A DNA stretch of 64,000 nucleotides from Isoetes taiwanensis (GCA_021234155.1 JAJEKV010000135.1:1493065-1557064), one strand, 5' to 3'; numbered from the stretch's first letter, positions 12,137 through 24,483 are shown. Made by a program: numbers and translations. Notes: generated by a model not told the origin, from the sequence alone.

Positions 12137-13429
12137 CATCTTCATCCAGCAATTTCTGCAGGTCTGATCTCCTTAATCCCAAAAAAAGAGGAGCCCTCAA
12201 CCTTTTCAGACTGGAGACCTATTTCCCTGACTAATACTTCTTACAAAGTTTGTGCTAAAATCATTGCCAATAGAGTCAAGGGCCATCTTCAGAATGTTAT
12301 TAGTCCCTCTCAATCTGCTTTTCTCCCGAATAGATTTATTTTGGATAACTACATTGCTGCTGCTGAGGGGCTTCACTGGAATAGGCATACCAAACAAAAC
12401 TGTATTCTCCTGAAATTAGATTTCTCAAAAGCCTTTGATACAGTCCACTGGAATTTTATTAACTTTGCTCTGAATTATCTTGGCTTCTCTGAAAAATTCA
12501 TTCATTTGATTCATGGTTTGAACTCCAGATCTCAATCTGCTGTTTTGATCAATGGCTCTCCAGGTTCTTTCTTTCCTCTGGCAAGAGGAGTTAGACAAGG
12601 ATGTCCCCTTGCCCCATATATCTTCATTGCTGTCACTGAGATTCTCACTCGTGTGATCAACCACCAACAGAGTATTGGTAACATTAAGGGTTTGCTTTTG
12701 CCTGACAATTCTTCAAATATGAATATTCTGCAATATGCAGATGATTCCTTCAGCTTCCTCCAAAATGATGTCTCTAATATTACTTCCTATCTCGAGATTA
12801 TCAAGGCTTTTAGTGCAGCTTCTGGCATTGCTCTCAATCTCAATAAATGCAGCATTATTGGTGAGACAAATCAACCCTCTATTTGTGGAATTTCTTGCAT
12901 AAAATCCTCTCAAGCTACCAAGCTTTTGGGGTTACCCTTGTCCTTGGATAGCAATATCAAGGGTCTATGGAATCCAATCATTTCCAACATCAAGAAGAAA
13001 TTGAATTATTATGGAAACTGTCTTTCCATGGCAGGTAGAACCATTATTGCTAATAGTGTTATTGCAAGTTCTCATATCTACTTTTCGTCTGCCTTGCTTG
13101 CTCCAAAATCCATTTATTTACAGCTTGAGAAAATTGTTAGAAATTTTATTTGGGGCAAGAACCATCTCATCAACTGGAACTATCTTACTAAGCCAAAATC
13201 TAAAGGTGGCATTGGCTGCAAAAACCTCTTCATTCAAGGTTCTGCCTTAGTTGGTAAGTATATCTGGAAAACTCTTTTTCAGAAAAACAACCCAGCTGCT
13301 ATTTTTATCAGATACTGGTTGGAAAAGTGTAAATTTAGAGGCCATCCATCTATTGATCATAATCACGCCTTCTTACGCTTTCTTCCCTCTCCAGCCTGCT
13401 CCGACATCTCTCCAATAATGAAAATATGA
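12137..13429 (+). pseudogene. LINE ORF2 reverse transcriptase, 5'-truncated
   Basis: One frame stays open from the insertion junction to the stop. Motifs in order: SLIPKK; DWRPISLTN (about residue 31); QSAFLPNRFILDN; KLDFSKAFDTVHW (catalytic motif A); GVRQGCPLAPYIF; and QYADDSFSF, the catalytic YADD box, with S where most relatives have T. These are followed by thumb-like SMAGRT, FIWG and KGGIG motifs typical of plant L1-type elements. The endonuclease domain is missing because of the 5' truncation, and no start codon belongs to this frame. It cannot encode an autonomous element. Confidence 0.92.
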
Positions 13430-13853
13430 TTATTGCTTTGGAACAAAATCTCGGGTTGTTATGAACATCAAGGAGCCAACAACTTCGGCTCTCACACTTC
13501 AATCTTACGGAATCCTACTCATCCAAACTCTAGAAGTACTCCCCTTGCCTTCAAGCATCCTAGGACATACAAGAAATGGAAAAATGCTGGTGTTACTCAC
13601 ATGGGGGATCTCGGTTGGATAGCAGGTGGATCACTTGGGCTGACTTTGAAAGGAAGTTAAATGGCACTCTTTGGATAGAAAGCTTTTTAATTACATAAAG
13701 GTTGCTTTGTCTAACTACGTGATTGGAACAAACTCATTGCCTAAGGATTTGGTTTTGTAAGGGTAAGCACGAATACAAGGTTTCCACGATTAATACAGGT
13801 CTTCTAGCTAACAATGATAAACCATCTAAAGCTAAATTCTCTTTGGAGCATCA

Positions 13854-14261
13854 ATGATCGACAAGATTACATTCTTTGTAAGAATATCGGCTCTCCCTAT
13901 GCACCAGAAAATCTCTTTCTTTATTTGGTTATTGGCCAGCGAGCTTGCCCTAATCACGAATCTGGCTGCTAAGCTTTACAACCCTAGTAGGATTAAAAAT
14001 GGCCTGCCCCCAATTTCCTCAACTTGTGCTCTATGTAATGTTTCTGCTGAGTCTATGATGCATATTTTCCACTGCAGGAAGTTAAATGGTCTATGGAACT
14101 GGTGTGAAGCTAATTTTAATGTCAAAAAAGCAAACTCTTTCATTGATTATTTTCTGACCAATGATGTATTCTATAACACATTATTTTATGGAATATTTGG
14201 AAGCACAGGAACAGATGCTTGTATGGGAACCATCAGACTTCCATTTTCTGGATTAAATTAA
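13854..14261 (+). pseudogene. LINE zf-RVT zinc-binding region
   Basis: The 135-residue frame contains HQKISFFIWLLASELALIT, CALCNVSAESMMHIFHC and LNGLWNWC. This CxxC...HxxxxC pattern is the reverse-transcriptase zinc-binding domain (zf-RVT) found C-terminal to RT in plant LINEs. Frame changes and stops between 13430 and 13853 separate it from the RT frame. Confidence 0.85.
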
Positions 14262-15425
14262 ACATTATTCATGATTTGCGAGAAACCGCCCTTTGTTCGT
14301 AAAGGGAAAAATGATTCTTTAGATGGAAAATGGAATTGTATTGGAAGATATTATGGAAAATTTAATTTGTTTCAATTGCATTGTTCCAATACTAATAGTA
14401 GTCTTTTCTATGATTGTGCTAGAATATCTGAACTTCTGCAAGAGGGACCTGGACACCAGCTTTGACCTCAATGAAGCAATCAGATACAGGGGTCAGATTA
14501 ATACTCAGGTCAATGCCTATCAGGATTTCTACTGGAAATCTAGAATTCATGAAAGAATCTTCCCTAAACTTGAAGAATTCGGTTGTCGAGGAGATTCAAT
14601 GGGCTTATGAGTTTTGTAAGAGTACCTACCAGATGTACTCTTTGTTCTGGTTTATGGGAATTAACAGTAGGCACATGACAGAAAGGCAGTTTACATATTA
14701 CAGAGAGTGCTACTACCATCACAGGGAAAAAGCAGATGTCTATGGAAATGTGCTGATTCTAATGGCCACTTCATGTGTATCTGATCTTCTGGAATGCTTG
14801 GATTGGGGGAAACACACCAATTTTATCCTTAGCCCATCCTTCTCTGACCACTTCCCTTTCCTTGACTCATAATCTAATTTCCAAGCCACTAGTATTGTCA
14901 AATTTTCACCCTTCATTTTCAGGTAATTGGCGACTTGGTGCTGTCTCAAGCTTTCTCGGACATTTCAAATCTTCAAGGAGCAGATCTCTAGTATACCTAC
15001 TATTCTGATAAACTTCAGGAGATATCGACTATGTTATGGAATTCTCTGCATATCAATTACCTTTTTTGGGATATGCATAGAAATACTTATTCACTCTACT
15101 TCATGTTTCTGCTATATATTCTGCTTAATCATACTGTAGTATTTTGATCTTCATGATCAAATACTTCAACTATATGTACTTTTTAATCTATAATTAATGG
15201 AAAAAATCTCATTCCCTCAAAAAAAAAAAAAAAAAAAAAATCATCATTACTGCAAAGGGTTTTCCCTTGAAAACCTTTTGAGGCAAGGGTTTTTTAATCC
15301 TTGTAGCAATAGTTGTACTAGCCCATTATATGGGTCCTATGACCTTTTGATTTTTGTAGACACTAAAGAATCTATTCGATTTTATTCTATTCTTTAATGC
15401 CAGATTTATGTCTCTTCCAATACAT

Positions 15426-15801
15426 CTTTGATCATTCACGTTTTTGGCTATCTATACCCAGAGGCTTGGATCAAAATGCAGAGCCATGCCTTTCATTTGG
15501 CCTCGGATTGGTTACTATGGTCAATTTGAAAGTGAAAAGATTTTATATCCTTAAGGGTCTGGATATTCCTGATGCTCGTGTTCTACAGGATGCAAAAAAT
15601 AAAATTACAAAGGCTTATCACCACTCTATGCTTGCCCTTAAAAAGCGATATCTAATTTTTTAGACTTATCTGCAAGTCCTTGCTTATACATAGGTGGGTT
15701 GTTACACTCAGTGGGTTATGATCATTCTCTGAGATTTTGTTCCTTCCTTTGCTAATGTATCTATTTCCAGTATGGTATTTTAATACAATTTGTCATCCTT
15801 C

Positions 15802-15834
<33 letters not shown>

Positions 15835-15847
15835 TTGATCTTTCACG
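15426..15847 (+). mobile_element. Short LINE 3' tail with near-perfect TSD
   Basis: CTTTGATCATTCACG at 15426-15440 and CTTTGATCTTTCACG at 15833-15847 differ at one base. They bracket a 392-bp body (15441-15832) that ends in a 30-base poly(A). The body has an open frame of about 74 codons ending at 15663 and no catalytic motif. Its 3' end differs from that of the LINE just upstream, so it is a separate family. Confidence 0.8.
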
Positions 15848-17200
15848 AAAAACTCTACCTTCTATAGATCTAGATGGATGTTTCGATTGTGATATGACAT
15901 GAACATCTATAAAGTCTTTCGAAATTGTTCTATCTAGACATATAGTGGAATGGATAGTCTCCATCTGTTGCTTTTATGCAAAAGCAACCAAATACCATGG
16001 TCTAATATTGCCAACATGTGACCAAATATTAAAATACACTGGAGAGATTTTGCGAGCATCCATGCATGATAGTAAACTTAAATGGAACAAAGATTATGAT
16101 CTTTGGATCTTTGGTTATATCTTGCTTTATGGCTATCTGGGCCATTGGCCCAGAGCATATCATGGAATATACCAAGATCAAGCAATCCACGCTATTGGAT
16201 TGGAAACCCTAATTTCATAACACTAAACGTTCAAATATATTGGAGGACCCTATAATTCAAATGCCAAAATACATGGTTGGCCCCTAGTTTTGTGTAGAAA
16301 TAAGATTTTGTATATATAAATGTATAACATACATGTTGGAAAGTGAATTCTTTATTAAAATTATGATCCATGGTTGCCAATATATATACATAAAAATTGT
16401 TGAATACACCAAGGTCACACCTAAATTATGTATGCATGCTATGTATGAGTTTTAAGCAACAATCGTTAATTGAGCTCTCTATCAATTGAACCTGGACGAA
16501 CCCCAAGGGGAAGGAAGAGAACATACACAGGGTTCCATATAACAATGCACTTGCAATTAACAAGCCAAGTAAGCCTATAGCATTAGAAGGTAGAAAAGTA
16601 CAAGGTAAGCTATAGAGCTCATGTTGCAAGCTATAGATTATAAGAATTGAATGAAATTGGCTTTTATCATTCAGACACACAAAATAACCTATGGAGCCTA
16701 AACAAATGAAGAATGGCCAGTCTGTTACTATCCAGGATTAAAAAAGCCCTCGGTCTGAAAGGTTTAGAGGCAACAGCCCTCGCAGTACTAAGCTTGCTAC
16801 ATTTGTACATGTCAGTGTAGTGACCAGGAGCATAATTGAGCCCGCATGTCCAGTACCTCCTATATATAAAGTGCGGTCGGTTAGGTGTAACCAAGCTGGC
16901 ATATTGTGCCCCTGAAGGAAGAAAGATACAAGGTCATAGAACTTAAGCTATAAGGTGTCTCTGTTCTCTGGATTTAAGAACATGTACATGGTGTCCTGTT
17001 GTAAGAAGAAATGAAGTAATGGATGAAGATCCATGTGATTCCCACTATTTTTGCATCAAATTATAGCACGAAGAAGAAATATGTAGCACAATAACAGGGG
17101 GTTACTTTTAGATTTTTATACGCTTTTTCACATGGTTTTTCTATGATTTCGTTGTTGTATTCGTTGACGTGTACTAAATAGTATTTCTAGAGTGCATCCT
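15848..17200. other. Intergenic, no supported gene
   Basis: The third partial copy of the 10932-11246 repeat lies at about 16101-16180. From about 17091 a repeat end begins (ATAACAGGGGGTT...ATGATTTCGT...AGAGTGCA) that recurs at about 18748-18870. The rest has no recognisable coding sequence. Confidence 0.5.
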
Positions 17201-17266
17201 TTATGGGCCGTTGATTTTTGTTGGTTGGAACAATCCGAGGGTTGTTGTCTTTCTCTGCATGTGTTT

Positions 17267-17316
17267 GTGCATGAACATTGCGCATGTGTATGCATGTGCA
17301 TGTGCACATGCATGTG
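17267..17316. repeat. Short (GTGCAT)n-like tract
   Basis: Imperfect TGTGCATG units, mostly alternating purine and pyrimidine. It is an outlier of the larger tract at 17518-17684. Confidence 0.8.
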
Positions 17317-17395
17317 GGCAAAAGTATGCTGGTGGGGTGCAAAAGCACGCGTCCGGACGCATGCTTTTAGCACCTATTTGGAAAATCTTTTGCTT

Positions 17396-17486
17396 CTTTG
17401 GAAAGTCTTTGGGTGCAAAGTCTTTGGGAAAGTCTTTGGAGTCTTTGAAAAAATCGATCTTGGAGTCTTTGGAGTCTTCGGTGTCA
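17396..17486. repeat. AGTCTTTGG tandem repeats
   Basis: About eight spaced copies of (A)AGTCTTTGG(A/G), with linkers of 0-15 bases. They lie between the two GTGCAT tracts. Confidence 0.8.
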
Positions 17487-17517
17487 GCGTTTATTTGTAA
17501 CCCACCAAAGATACTTT

Positions 17518-17684
17518 TGCCCATGTGCATGTGTGTGCATGTGCATGTGCATGTGCATGTATATGCATGTTCATGTGTATTGTGCATATGCATGTGCATG
17601 TGTATTGTGCATGTGCATGTGCATGTGCAAGTGCAAGTGCAAGTGCATGTGCATGTGTGTGCATGTGTGCATATGCATGTGTAC
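17518..17684. repeat. (GTGCAT)n alternating purine-pyrimidine tract
   Basis: Roughly 165 bp of GTGCAT hexamers, with variants GTGTGCAT, GTATATGCAT and GTGCAA. Nearly every step alternates purine and pyrimidine, the pattern that favours left-handed Z-DNA. Cys/Met/His- or Thr/Cys-rich reading frames on both strands come from the repeat. Confidence 0.95.
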
Positions 17685-17789
17685 TTGCCCTCTTGGATTC
17701 TTATTGCGGGCATGGAGTTTACCCACGAGATGGATTTTTTTGCTCACACTTACAAAGGTATTTGTTTTTGTTTTTTAATGTTTCTTGAT

Positions 17790-18190
17790 TAGCATAATTT
17801 TTTTTTTACAAGGTATTGGTTTCTTGATTCTACAATGTAGTGCTACAAAACCCCTTTTTGTTTCCTTCCTAAGATTTCTTTGCAGATTCAAAAAGAGTTT
17901 AGAGTTTAGGCCCTATGTTTGCTTCCAACTCTTGGATATGGTGCCCGAATTGTTCATAGCAATCGACCTTTAGCTTCAATCAACAAACGGATTCTTATGC
18001 ACACAATGTAGACGGATTATTCCACGCCCTTTTCCATGTCACGTCAGATTGTTGAGTCAAAACAAGGGGCCACAAGAATCCATTTATATTGTAGGTTTGG
18101 AACTTTAATCGAACCATAAGGTGAATCATGCATTACCTTTAAGCTAGAGATGGAGCATCCAAAATCATATGGATTGATAAACAATCAGAA
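17790..18190. other. Intergenic, no supported gene
   Basis: AT-rich sequence with no long frame or recognisable repeat up to the duplicated block that begins near 18191. Confidence 0.4.
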
Positions 18191-20165
18191 TAATGGGATC
18201 AATCTGCTCTATCTTTATGGTAATTTTTACTTATGTTCTATTTGTTTTATTGTGATCAAATTCAAAAGCTACAGATGAAAGCCTCAAATGAATTCTAGTT
18301 ACGTGTAAAATACAATTATGAGGCATCCAACATATAAAATTAAATCCCCCAACACATAACAACCAACACATAATAACCATTGACATTAACAACCAACACA
18401 TAACTACCATTGACATTAATTAACACAACCATTGGGTCCAACACATTTAAATTAAAATCCCCCTTAAACCCCCTTTGGTTTGGGTGCATATTCTGGGGGG
18501 TGACGTAGGGGCAAATGAGAGCCCTCATAATTGTATTTTTTACGCATGAAATCAACATCATATAGTATTCATTGAAATCTTATAGTATTTTCATGAAAAA
18601 TCTTGTTATACAAGATAGCAAATTTTTGTACTTGCATACCCCACAAACGAGGAACTTTACGTACGGTTTAGATTAAGGAATAAGGGGTGAATATGCCTAT
18701 CCAACAGCTCTCGTTGCCCGGAGTCACCCCCCGTGTGAATATGCACATAATAACAGGGGGTTTTCTTTGTGTTTTTGTACGCTTTTCACTATGGTTTTCC
18801 TATGATTTCGTGATGTATTCAAATGGATGTACTAATGCGTACATCTAGAGTGCACCATTTCTGAGCCATTGATTTTAGCCTTTTTTTTTTTCCAATGGTC
18901 AACAACCAACGGCTCACAATAAAAGCCCCTTTTTTGTGCGTGTGGTGCATAATAGTCAACAACCAATGGCTCACAACAAAAGCCCTCTTTTTATGTGTGT
19001 GGTGCATAATGGGCAACAACCAATGGCTCACAACAAAAGCCCTTTTTTTGTGCGTGTGGTGTATAATGGTCAACAACCAATGGCTCACAACAAAAGCCCT
19101 ATTTTTGTGTGTGTGGTGCATAATGGGCACATGAAGGGCTTGAAGGGGCGCATGTAATACGGTTTCCGTAGGCAACACATTTCTTATCATAACTTTTGAT
19201 CCAAAGCTTCTGTTTGAGATGATTTTTATTGCGTTGGAAAGCTCTCTCCGAGATCTTTTTGATAGTGTATGATATGGATATGTTTGGTTAAGTTATCTAT
19301 GCTAAAACAACAATTTTTCGGCCGGGTTTGATAGGCTTTCACATCCTACTAGCTGATTAATACAGGATTGCGCTATTGAATATTGTTTTATGGCTCATTC
19401 CGAATGAAGCTTGCAAAAAATTACCATGCATTTTTAGATTTTGAGGCAGTTATTAAGCAAATTCCAAGGCTTCTAGATCCTTGTGCTAACAAGCAGAAAA
19501 GTTTCCCACTTTGGTTTCTCACCACAAGAATCCATGGAGGCCAAAGGCTGCTGTTAAATTCCAGTTGAAAAATGTTTATGTATAGGTGTTGCAAACTTTA
19601 TGACTTTCGGAATAATGGGATCAATCTGCTCTATCTTTATGGTAACTTTTACTTATGTTCTATTTGTTTTATTGTGATGAAATTTAAAAGCTACAGGTGA
19701 TGAAAGCCTCAAATGAATTCTAGTTTTTTTTCTGGTTTGAATTCTAAAATTTTTGTCACACCCGGGGGTGTCGACGTCCCTAAGGCCTCGAAGGGGCCAA
19801 TTTTTTTTTTTTTGCAACACAAACCATTAACATCCAACATATAAAAATTAAATCCCCCAACACATAACAACCATTGACATTAACAACCAACACATAACTA
19901 CCATTGACATTAATAAATACAACCATTGGGTCCAACACATTTAAATTAAAATCCCCCTTAAACCCCCTTTGGTTTGGGTGCATATTCACACGGGGGGTGA
20001 CGTAGGGCAGCGAGAGCTGTTGGATAGGTATATTCACCCCTTATTCCTTAATCTACACCGTACGTAAAGTTCCTCGTTTGTGGGGTATGCAAGTACAAAA
20101 TTTGCTATACTGTATAACAAGATTCGCAAAATACTATAAGATTTCAAGCGGAATACTATATGTTG
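18191..20165. repeat. Composite direct and inverted repeat cluster
   Basis: Block 18191-18500 is repeated in direct orientation at about 19612-19990, with about 80 bp of extra sequence near 19720-19800. Shared pieces include GGATCAATCTGCTCTATC, CCATTGACATTAACAACC and CCCCCTTAAACCCCCTTTGG. Separately, about 18560-18740 is the inverse complement of about 19985-20165; shared pieces are AAGGAATAAGGGGTGAATAT, ACGTACGG and CCCACAAACGAGGAAC. The long inverted arms enclose about 1.2 kb. The layout fits a foldback transposon, or two partly overlapping elements inserted in opposite orientation. Confidence 0.75.
18900..19127. repeat. Four 57-bp tandem repeats
   Basis: Units start at 18900, 18957, 19014 and 19071, each beginning CAACAACCAA(T/C)GGCTCACAA and ending GTGTGGTGCATAAT. 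Because 57 is a multiple of 3, the array is open in several frames on both strands. I do not treat those frames as genes. Confidence 0.93.
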
Positions 20166-20723
20166 TTGATAAAATATGGCAGCATTTACTTTTCTAGTTG
20201 TGTTGTAAGAATGTTTTGATCATTTTGCACTGACACTATATATCTTTCATTTCTAATATGTCTATACAAGATCATCCTAAATAAAAATTATCTTATGTTA
20301 GAAGCGTTGTGGCAACAAGACCATAAAAGTGCTTGCCTTTTAAAATAGCCACAGCTACGTCATTTTGCCACAAATATAATTTAGAAAACAAAAAACGCGA
20401 ACACTAAGAATGTATTATTCGAAGAATTGAAACTGAATGGAAAGCCATATTTTAAATCAAACCACTCTCATCTGGTTTGAAGGTTTATAATCCTTAAAAT
20501 CTAGTTGTTGCACTCATAATGAAATACCCAACAAGTCCGTCCAATGTAATACTCAGCATAACACTATGTAAGGGCTCTCTACCATGGGTACATAAATACG
20601 CCCCTTATAGAACCATAAATCATCATTTTGTACCCAAGTCGTAGACAGTAATAAGTTTGCTGCGCTCCTTCTGGGTCCCATAGGCCGATTGGTCTCAGTG
20701 GACGATAAAAAAACTATTCTATT
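20166..20723. other. Intergenic, no supported gene
   Basis: AT-rich sequence ending in a short (ATTCT)n run at about 20715-20735, directly before the gypsy RNase H remnant. Confidence 0.4.
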
Positions 20724-20949
20724 CTATTCTATTCTTTTGGTTGGATCTTGATCCTTCTCATACAAATCCTTGATTTGTTGGAAGAGATCCCATTCTAAAG
20801 ATGCCATTCCATTGATATATTTTATTCTCGAAAGGGCATCTGCAACTGGGTTATCTTTTCGTGGGGTGTGTCGATGAAGTGAAATTCGTGTAAGAAATTC
20901 AACCATTGTGCTTGTCTGGGACTTATTTCAGCTTGGCTTTGCAGAAACT
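20724..20949 (-). pseudogene. Ty3/gypsy RNase H, downstream half (G1)
   Basis: Read on the minus strand from 20949, the frame gives FLQSQAEISPRQAQWLNFL and then NPVADALSR, the conserved end of the Ty3/gypsy RNase H region. It starts exactly at the border of the LTR element at 20950. The upstream half (TDHKPLN) is found on the other side of that element at 25806. It was therefore one gene before the insertion. Confidence 0.9.
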
Positions 20950-21762
20950 TGATATGGTAGTGCTCGGGGGAGTGGTTATGGGAGCAGGAAAATGAGAAAG
21001 AAAGTTAGAATGTAGAAGCCAAAACCTGGAGTATTATATTCATGCTAGATATATTAATAACACCTTTGACAAAGGTTAGGATTAAATTAGATAGAACCAT
21101 TATTGAAGGGCTCGAAAGAAATAGAAAAAGGTTAAGTTATTTTCGCCCAATGAACCATTTACAAAAGATTGAGCTATTTATAAAGGGGCAGCATCGAAAA
21201 GTATATATGCATCTATCAACATCTGTGACAAAGGGGCAGACCGCGGACGACGTTGCAATCCAGGAATCCGTCTGCCACAATATCATTTGGACGAACAACG
21301 CCCATCGGCTTCGACGATCTGAGAATTGGTTTTACCTACTCAGCATTGCGATCAGTTAGCTCCACAGATCTAAAGACCGGGCCTAAAACTAAATCCTTCA
21401 CTGGCTACTCTTGATTCCCTATCCAATCCTCTATCTAGTTAATTTTTGAACCTCAATTTGTGTTGAGGATTGATTGCTTAAATGTCCTCAATTTTCTATG
21501 TTTGTTTTCAAATTTTTGCTTAAGCCAAACTTTCCTTAAATTTGTGAATTCTCTAGAGATGGATTTCTAGTGGCAAAATTGTTTTTCTCTTAAAGCCTTT
21601 CCTTATCTTATTCCAAAATTCAGTCTTTCTCGAAGATTCTCTTGCTCAGGATAGCCCAGCTGAGTGGTGAGCTTTGTCCTTAAGGGGTGGATTTACCTTT
21701 GTTTGTTCTATTTCCTGATGATTGGTTTGCAGATAAAGCTTGGAGACTACAGGTTCGTATCA
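20950..21762 (+). repeat. 5' LTR
   Basis: 813 bp, TG...CA ends. It aligns with 24484-25805 through GAGAAAGAAAGTTAGAATGT, ATTATATTCATGCTA, TTTATAAAGGGGCA and AGATAAAGCTTGGAGACTAC. The two LTRs have diverged visibly, so insertion is not recent. Confidence 0.9.
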
Positions 21763-21765
21763 AAT

Positions 21766-21777
21766 TGGTATTAGAGC
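21766..21777 (+). other. Primer-binding site (tRNA-Met)
   Basis: TGGTATTAGAGC lies four bases after the LTR end and matches the usual TGGTATCAGAGC at 11 of 12 positions. That sequence primes reverse transcription from initiator Met-tRNA. Confidence 0.85.
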
Positions 21778-21946
21778 ACGGTTCCGGTTTCTTTAGGAAC
21801 TGTGGGATATAGACTCATAGTCTTGAATTCTAGAATCCAGGTTGATTGATTTAGAAGATTAAGAAAAATAGATGTGCCGAGTCAACTAGTAAGAAATTAA
21901 CAATTTCTAGACTCTTCAAGAACATGTGGATGGAGTTTGAATCTTT

Positions 21947-23226
21947 GCTATAAGTTTTTTTTTTTTTTTTTTTTTTTTTGGCAAGCTTTTTTTCATTTTT
22001 TATTGATAGTAAAAACATGGTACACGACCTTATTGGAGTAGGCTCCACAATAGGCCACATAGAAAATATTTAAGTACAATGGTCTACCAAATACTCAATG
22101 GGAGCTCATTAGTCCAAGACTATAAATCCAAGGATAATGTATCATTCTTTTCAGCTGGAAAGAAAGCAGAGGTCACTCTAAGATCTGAGATCGTAGCCAT
22201 CTGAAGCTCACCACTGCACAATACAGGCAACTGAAGAGCATCAAGGAGCCAATATCATCCTACGCGTTAACTAGACCTGGAGCATCATCCTACCCTGCAG
22301 TACTACAAGAGATCCTGCCCCAATTCCATTTCTGTACTAAGGGGTTAGATCCTTTCTTCTAACAGAGCAGCATCTCACACAGGCCTGCCCCAAAAGAAGG
22401 GGTGTCCATTCACTCTGGGTGCCCCTTCACCTCTGGGGTATATACTTGATCTCAAGATTGTCACCTAAGCTTAAAGATCCATGGTACAAGTTTCCCAGGA
22501 ATACAAGAACCACGACTCAATGGTTGAGCAAGCGCTAAAAAAACCGGTCTCTGCCCGGTGCTTCCTCATTCAGATCCCTGTCTAATCCATCTTGTCGATC
22601 AAATACTAACCCTTAGATCCTAATCCCCAAAATTTGGGAAAGGGGAAGGACTTTGTTTTTTACGCCCAAGTGTAATCAGCCTAGCAACACGAAGCCATCT
22701 ACAAAGAACGAGAAAGAGGACCGATCGCCCTATTTCATCGCACATGGGGGTGTGAGAATAACACAGCTGAGTTATGTTGATCTTGCAAAAGAAACTGAGT
22801 GCAAGCTACTGCAGGGAGTGCAGCAGCAGCCGTTGCTTCCCAAAACCTACCCCTTTATCCTGATCGTTTGCAGTGTAAGGCTGAAAAAACAAGACAAGAT
22901 TACCTTTAGGACGACTTACTGCTAGGCCTCAAGAACTTCCAGAGACAAGTGGGCTTCATCCGCTATCTAGTCTCAAAGAACTATGCGCCAGAAGACAACC
23001 AGCTGCACAAGATCACAGAGCCCGGACACCAGAGCTTAAGCCCAGAACCGGAGACCAGAAAAAAATCATGAGGGGAGCTAGCAACAAGCCCGGCCAAACA
23101 GGCCCTTCCAGCAGCGACCTTAGATGGATCTGCAAGAGGATGGGCTGCCGCCATAGGCGGCTGCCTTAAGCCACTCGAACCCTAGCCGCCATCGCTACCC
23201 CATTTCTCCTCATCGCTATAAGTTTT
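21947..23226 (-). mobile_element. Minus-strand retroposon nested in the LTR element
   Basis: GCTATAAGTTTT is repeated exactly at 21947-21958 and 23215-23226. The T-run after the left copy is a poly(A) tail read on the minus strand, so the 5' end is at 23214. The first minus-strand ATG frame (near 23156) gives MAAAHPLADPSKVAAGR, then about 35 more residues before a stop. This may be the start of a LINE ORF1. No RT is present, so it is either internally deleted or a non-autonomous retroposon. Confidence 0.8.
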
Positions 23227-24470
23227 ATTCAAGTAAAATTAATATTTGAAAAGCTGAAAAGCTAGGAAAAGATCTGAAGGAACTTGCAACACAGATACGA
23301 GGCGGCTAATTAATTTTTGGGCTACATTCTCTACCGTGATATCTTCTGCTGAAAATGATTTGTGACTATGTGTTGTGTGTAGAATACAAGAGCGAATTAA
23401 GATTAAAGAAATTCTCGTTAAAAAAAGCTGTGAGACTAAGATTATGAAACTAAAATTAAGACAGGTATGACAGTAAGAGTGAGATGGAGATTAATTTGAT
23501 GCCAGAGAATAACTTACTGGCAGAAATTGCTTACTAATAAGTTAAAGAAGGTGGCTCTTAAGAAAAAGGTACCTCCAAGCGAAGAAAGATTATGAAGCTG
23601 CCAAATAGATTGGATAAACAAGAGCGTGGAAAGTAGAATCACTAAAAGAATATTTAGAGATGATACAAAGACAAAGCAGAGCAATGAAGCTATATTGCTA
23701 CAATATGATTCACTGAAGGAAAAGCTACGCCTATATATTCAACCTCAATTTTATAGAATATTTTAGAAACAATTTTGGTAGTGATCATCAACGAATCATT
23801 TCAAAACACCTCTGACTTCGTATTTTGCTTCAAAAAATATCAAATTTACCAGGTCCCTTGAATACACAGTTTCTAAATCTTAATCCCAGTTTATTATCTT
23901 ATAAACCATATGCCTTGTTTGCAGGTTTCCAGAATTCGGCAAACAGGTTTCCAGAATTCGGACCATTTCCTAAGCTAATTCCTGAAGCCCGAGCTTTAAA
24001 TTTGGATTGTTGCTAGATGTTAATTTCTAGTGGTTTGTTAAATTGCCTTCTTCCTAAATCTTTCCCAGATTTGGTTTGTTGTTGGAGTGTGTTCTCCAGT
24101 GGTTAGATTGAATTACCTTTCAAACGATACTTTCTTTCCGAACCAAAAGCCAAATCTTGAGTATTTGTGTTTTTGTTGCCTTGAAGGATCTCAAGGTGTA
24201 CTCCCTATTCCTTCCATTTTGTAAAGCTAAGACTTTGTTATAAGAATAGCCTTGTGTTTTTGTCTTTATAGTAATATCTTTTGAGGCAACTAGTATGTCT
24301 GCAACATACTAGTTGGTCTTGTAAATTTTTAGCCTTAAGGCTGGACAAATTTTTAGCCTAAAGGGCTGGACTTGTTTACTTCTGATTATGGACTCAATCA
24401 GGGCTGCAACCATAGACTTGGTTGCGTTGATTTTGTCATATAATTTCTTGATTGAGAACGATCAATCCCA
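23227..24470 (+). other. Interior of the LTR element, non-coding
   Basis: No gag, protease, RT or integrase motif is visible in any frame. A 22-bp perfect tandem copy containing TTTCCAGAATTCGG lies near 23924-23960. The region ends at the polypurine tract. Confidence 0.6.
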
Positions 24471-24483
24471 GGAAGGAAGGAAT
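24471..24483 (+). other. Polypurine tract
   Basis: AGGAAGGAAGGAAT directly precedes the TG of the 3' LTR. This is the expected plus-strand primer site and fixes the LTR start at 24484. Confidence 0.85.

Larger units (their letters stand above)
12121..15255 (+). mobile_element. 5'-truncated non-LTR retrotransposon (LINE) with 15-bp TSD
   Basis: The element body is 12136-15240. It is bracketed by identical TCATCATTACTGCAA at 12121-12135 and 15241-15255, and ends in a poly(A) tract at about 15219-15240. The body starts inside the reverse transcriptase, so insertion was 5'-truncated, as is usual for LINE target-primed reverse transcription. The perfect duplication and long tail indicate a fairly young insertion. 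The coding part nevertheless has a stop at 13427-13429 and shifts after it. The last 900 bp before the tail has only short open frames. Confidence 0.93.

Noticed and set aside
17192-17792. Overlapping 80-190-codon frames on both strands
   Set aside because: They are Cys/Met/His- or Thr-rich translations of the GTGCAT repeat, with no motif.
18819-19190. Repetitive reading frames on both strands
   Set aside because: They arise because the 57-bp minisatellite unit is a multiple of three.
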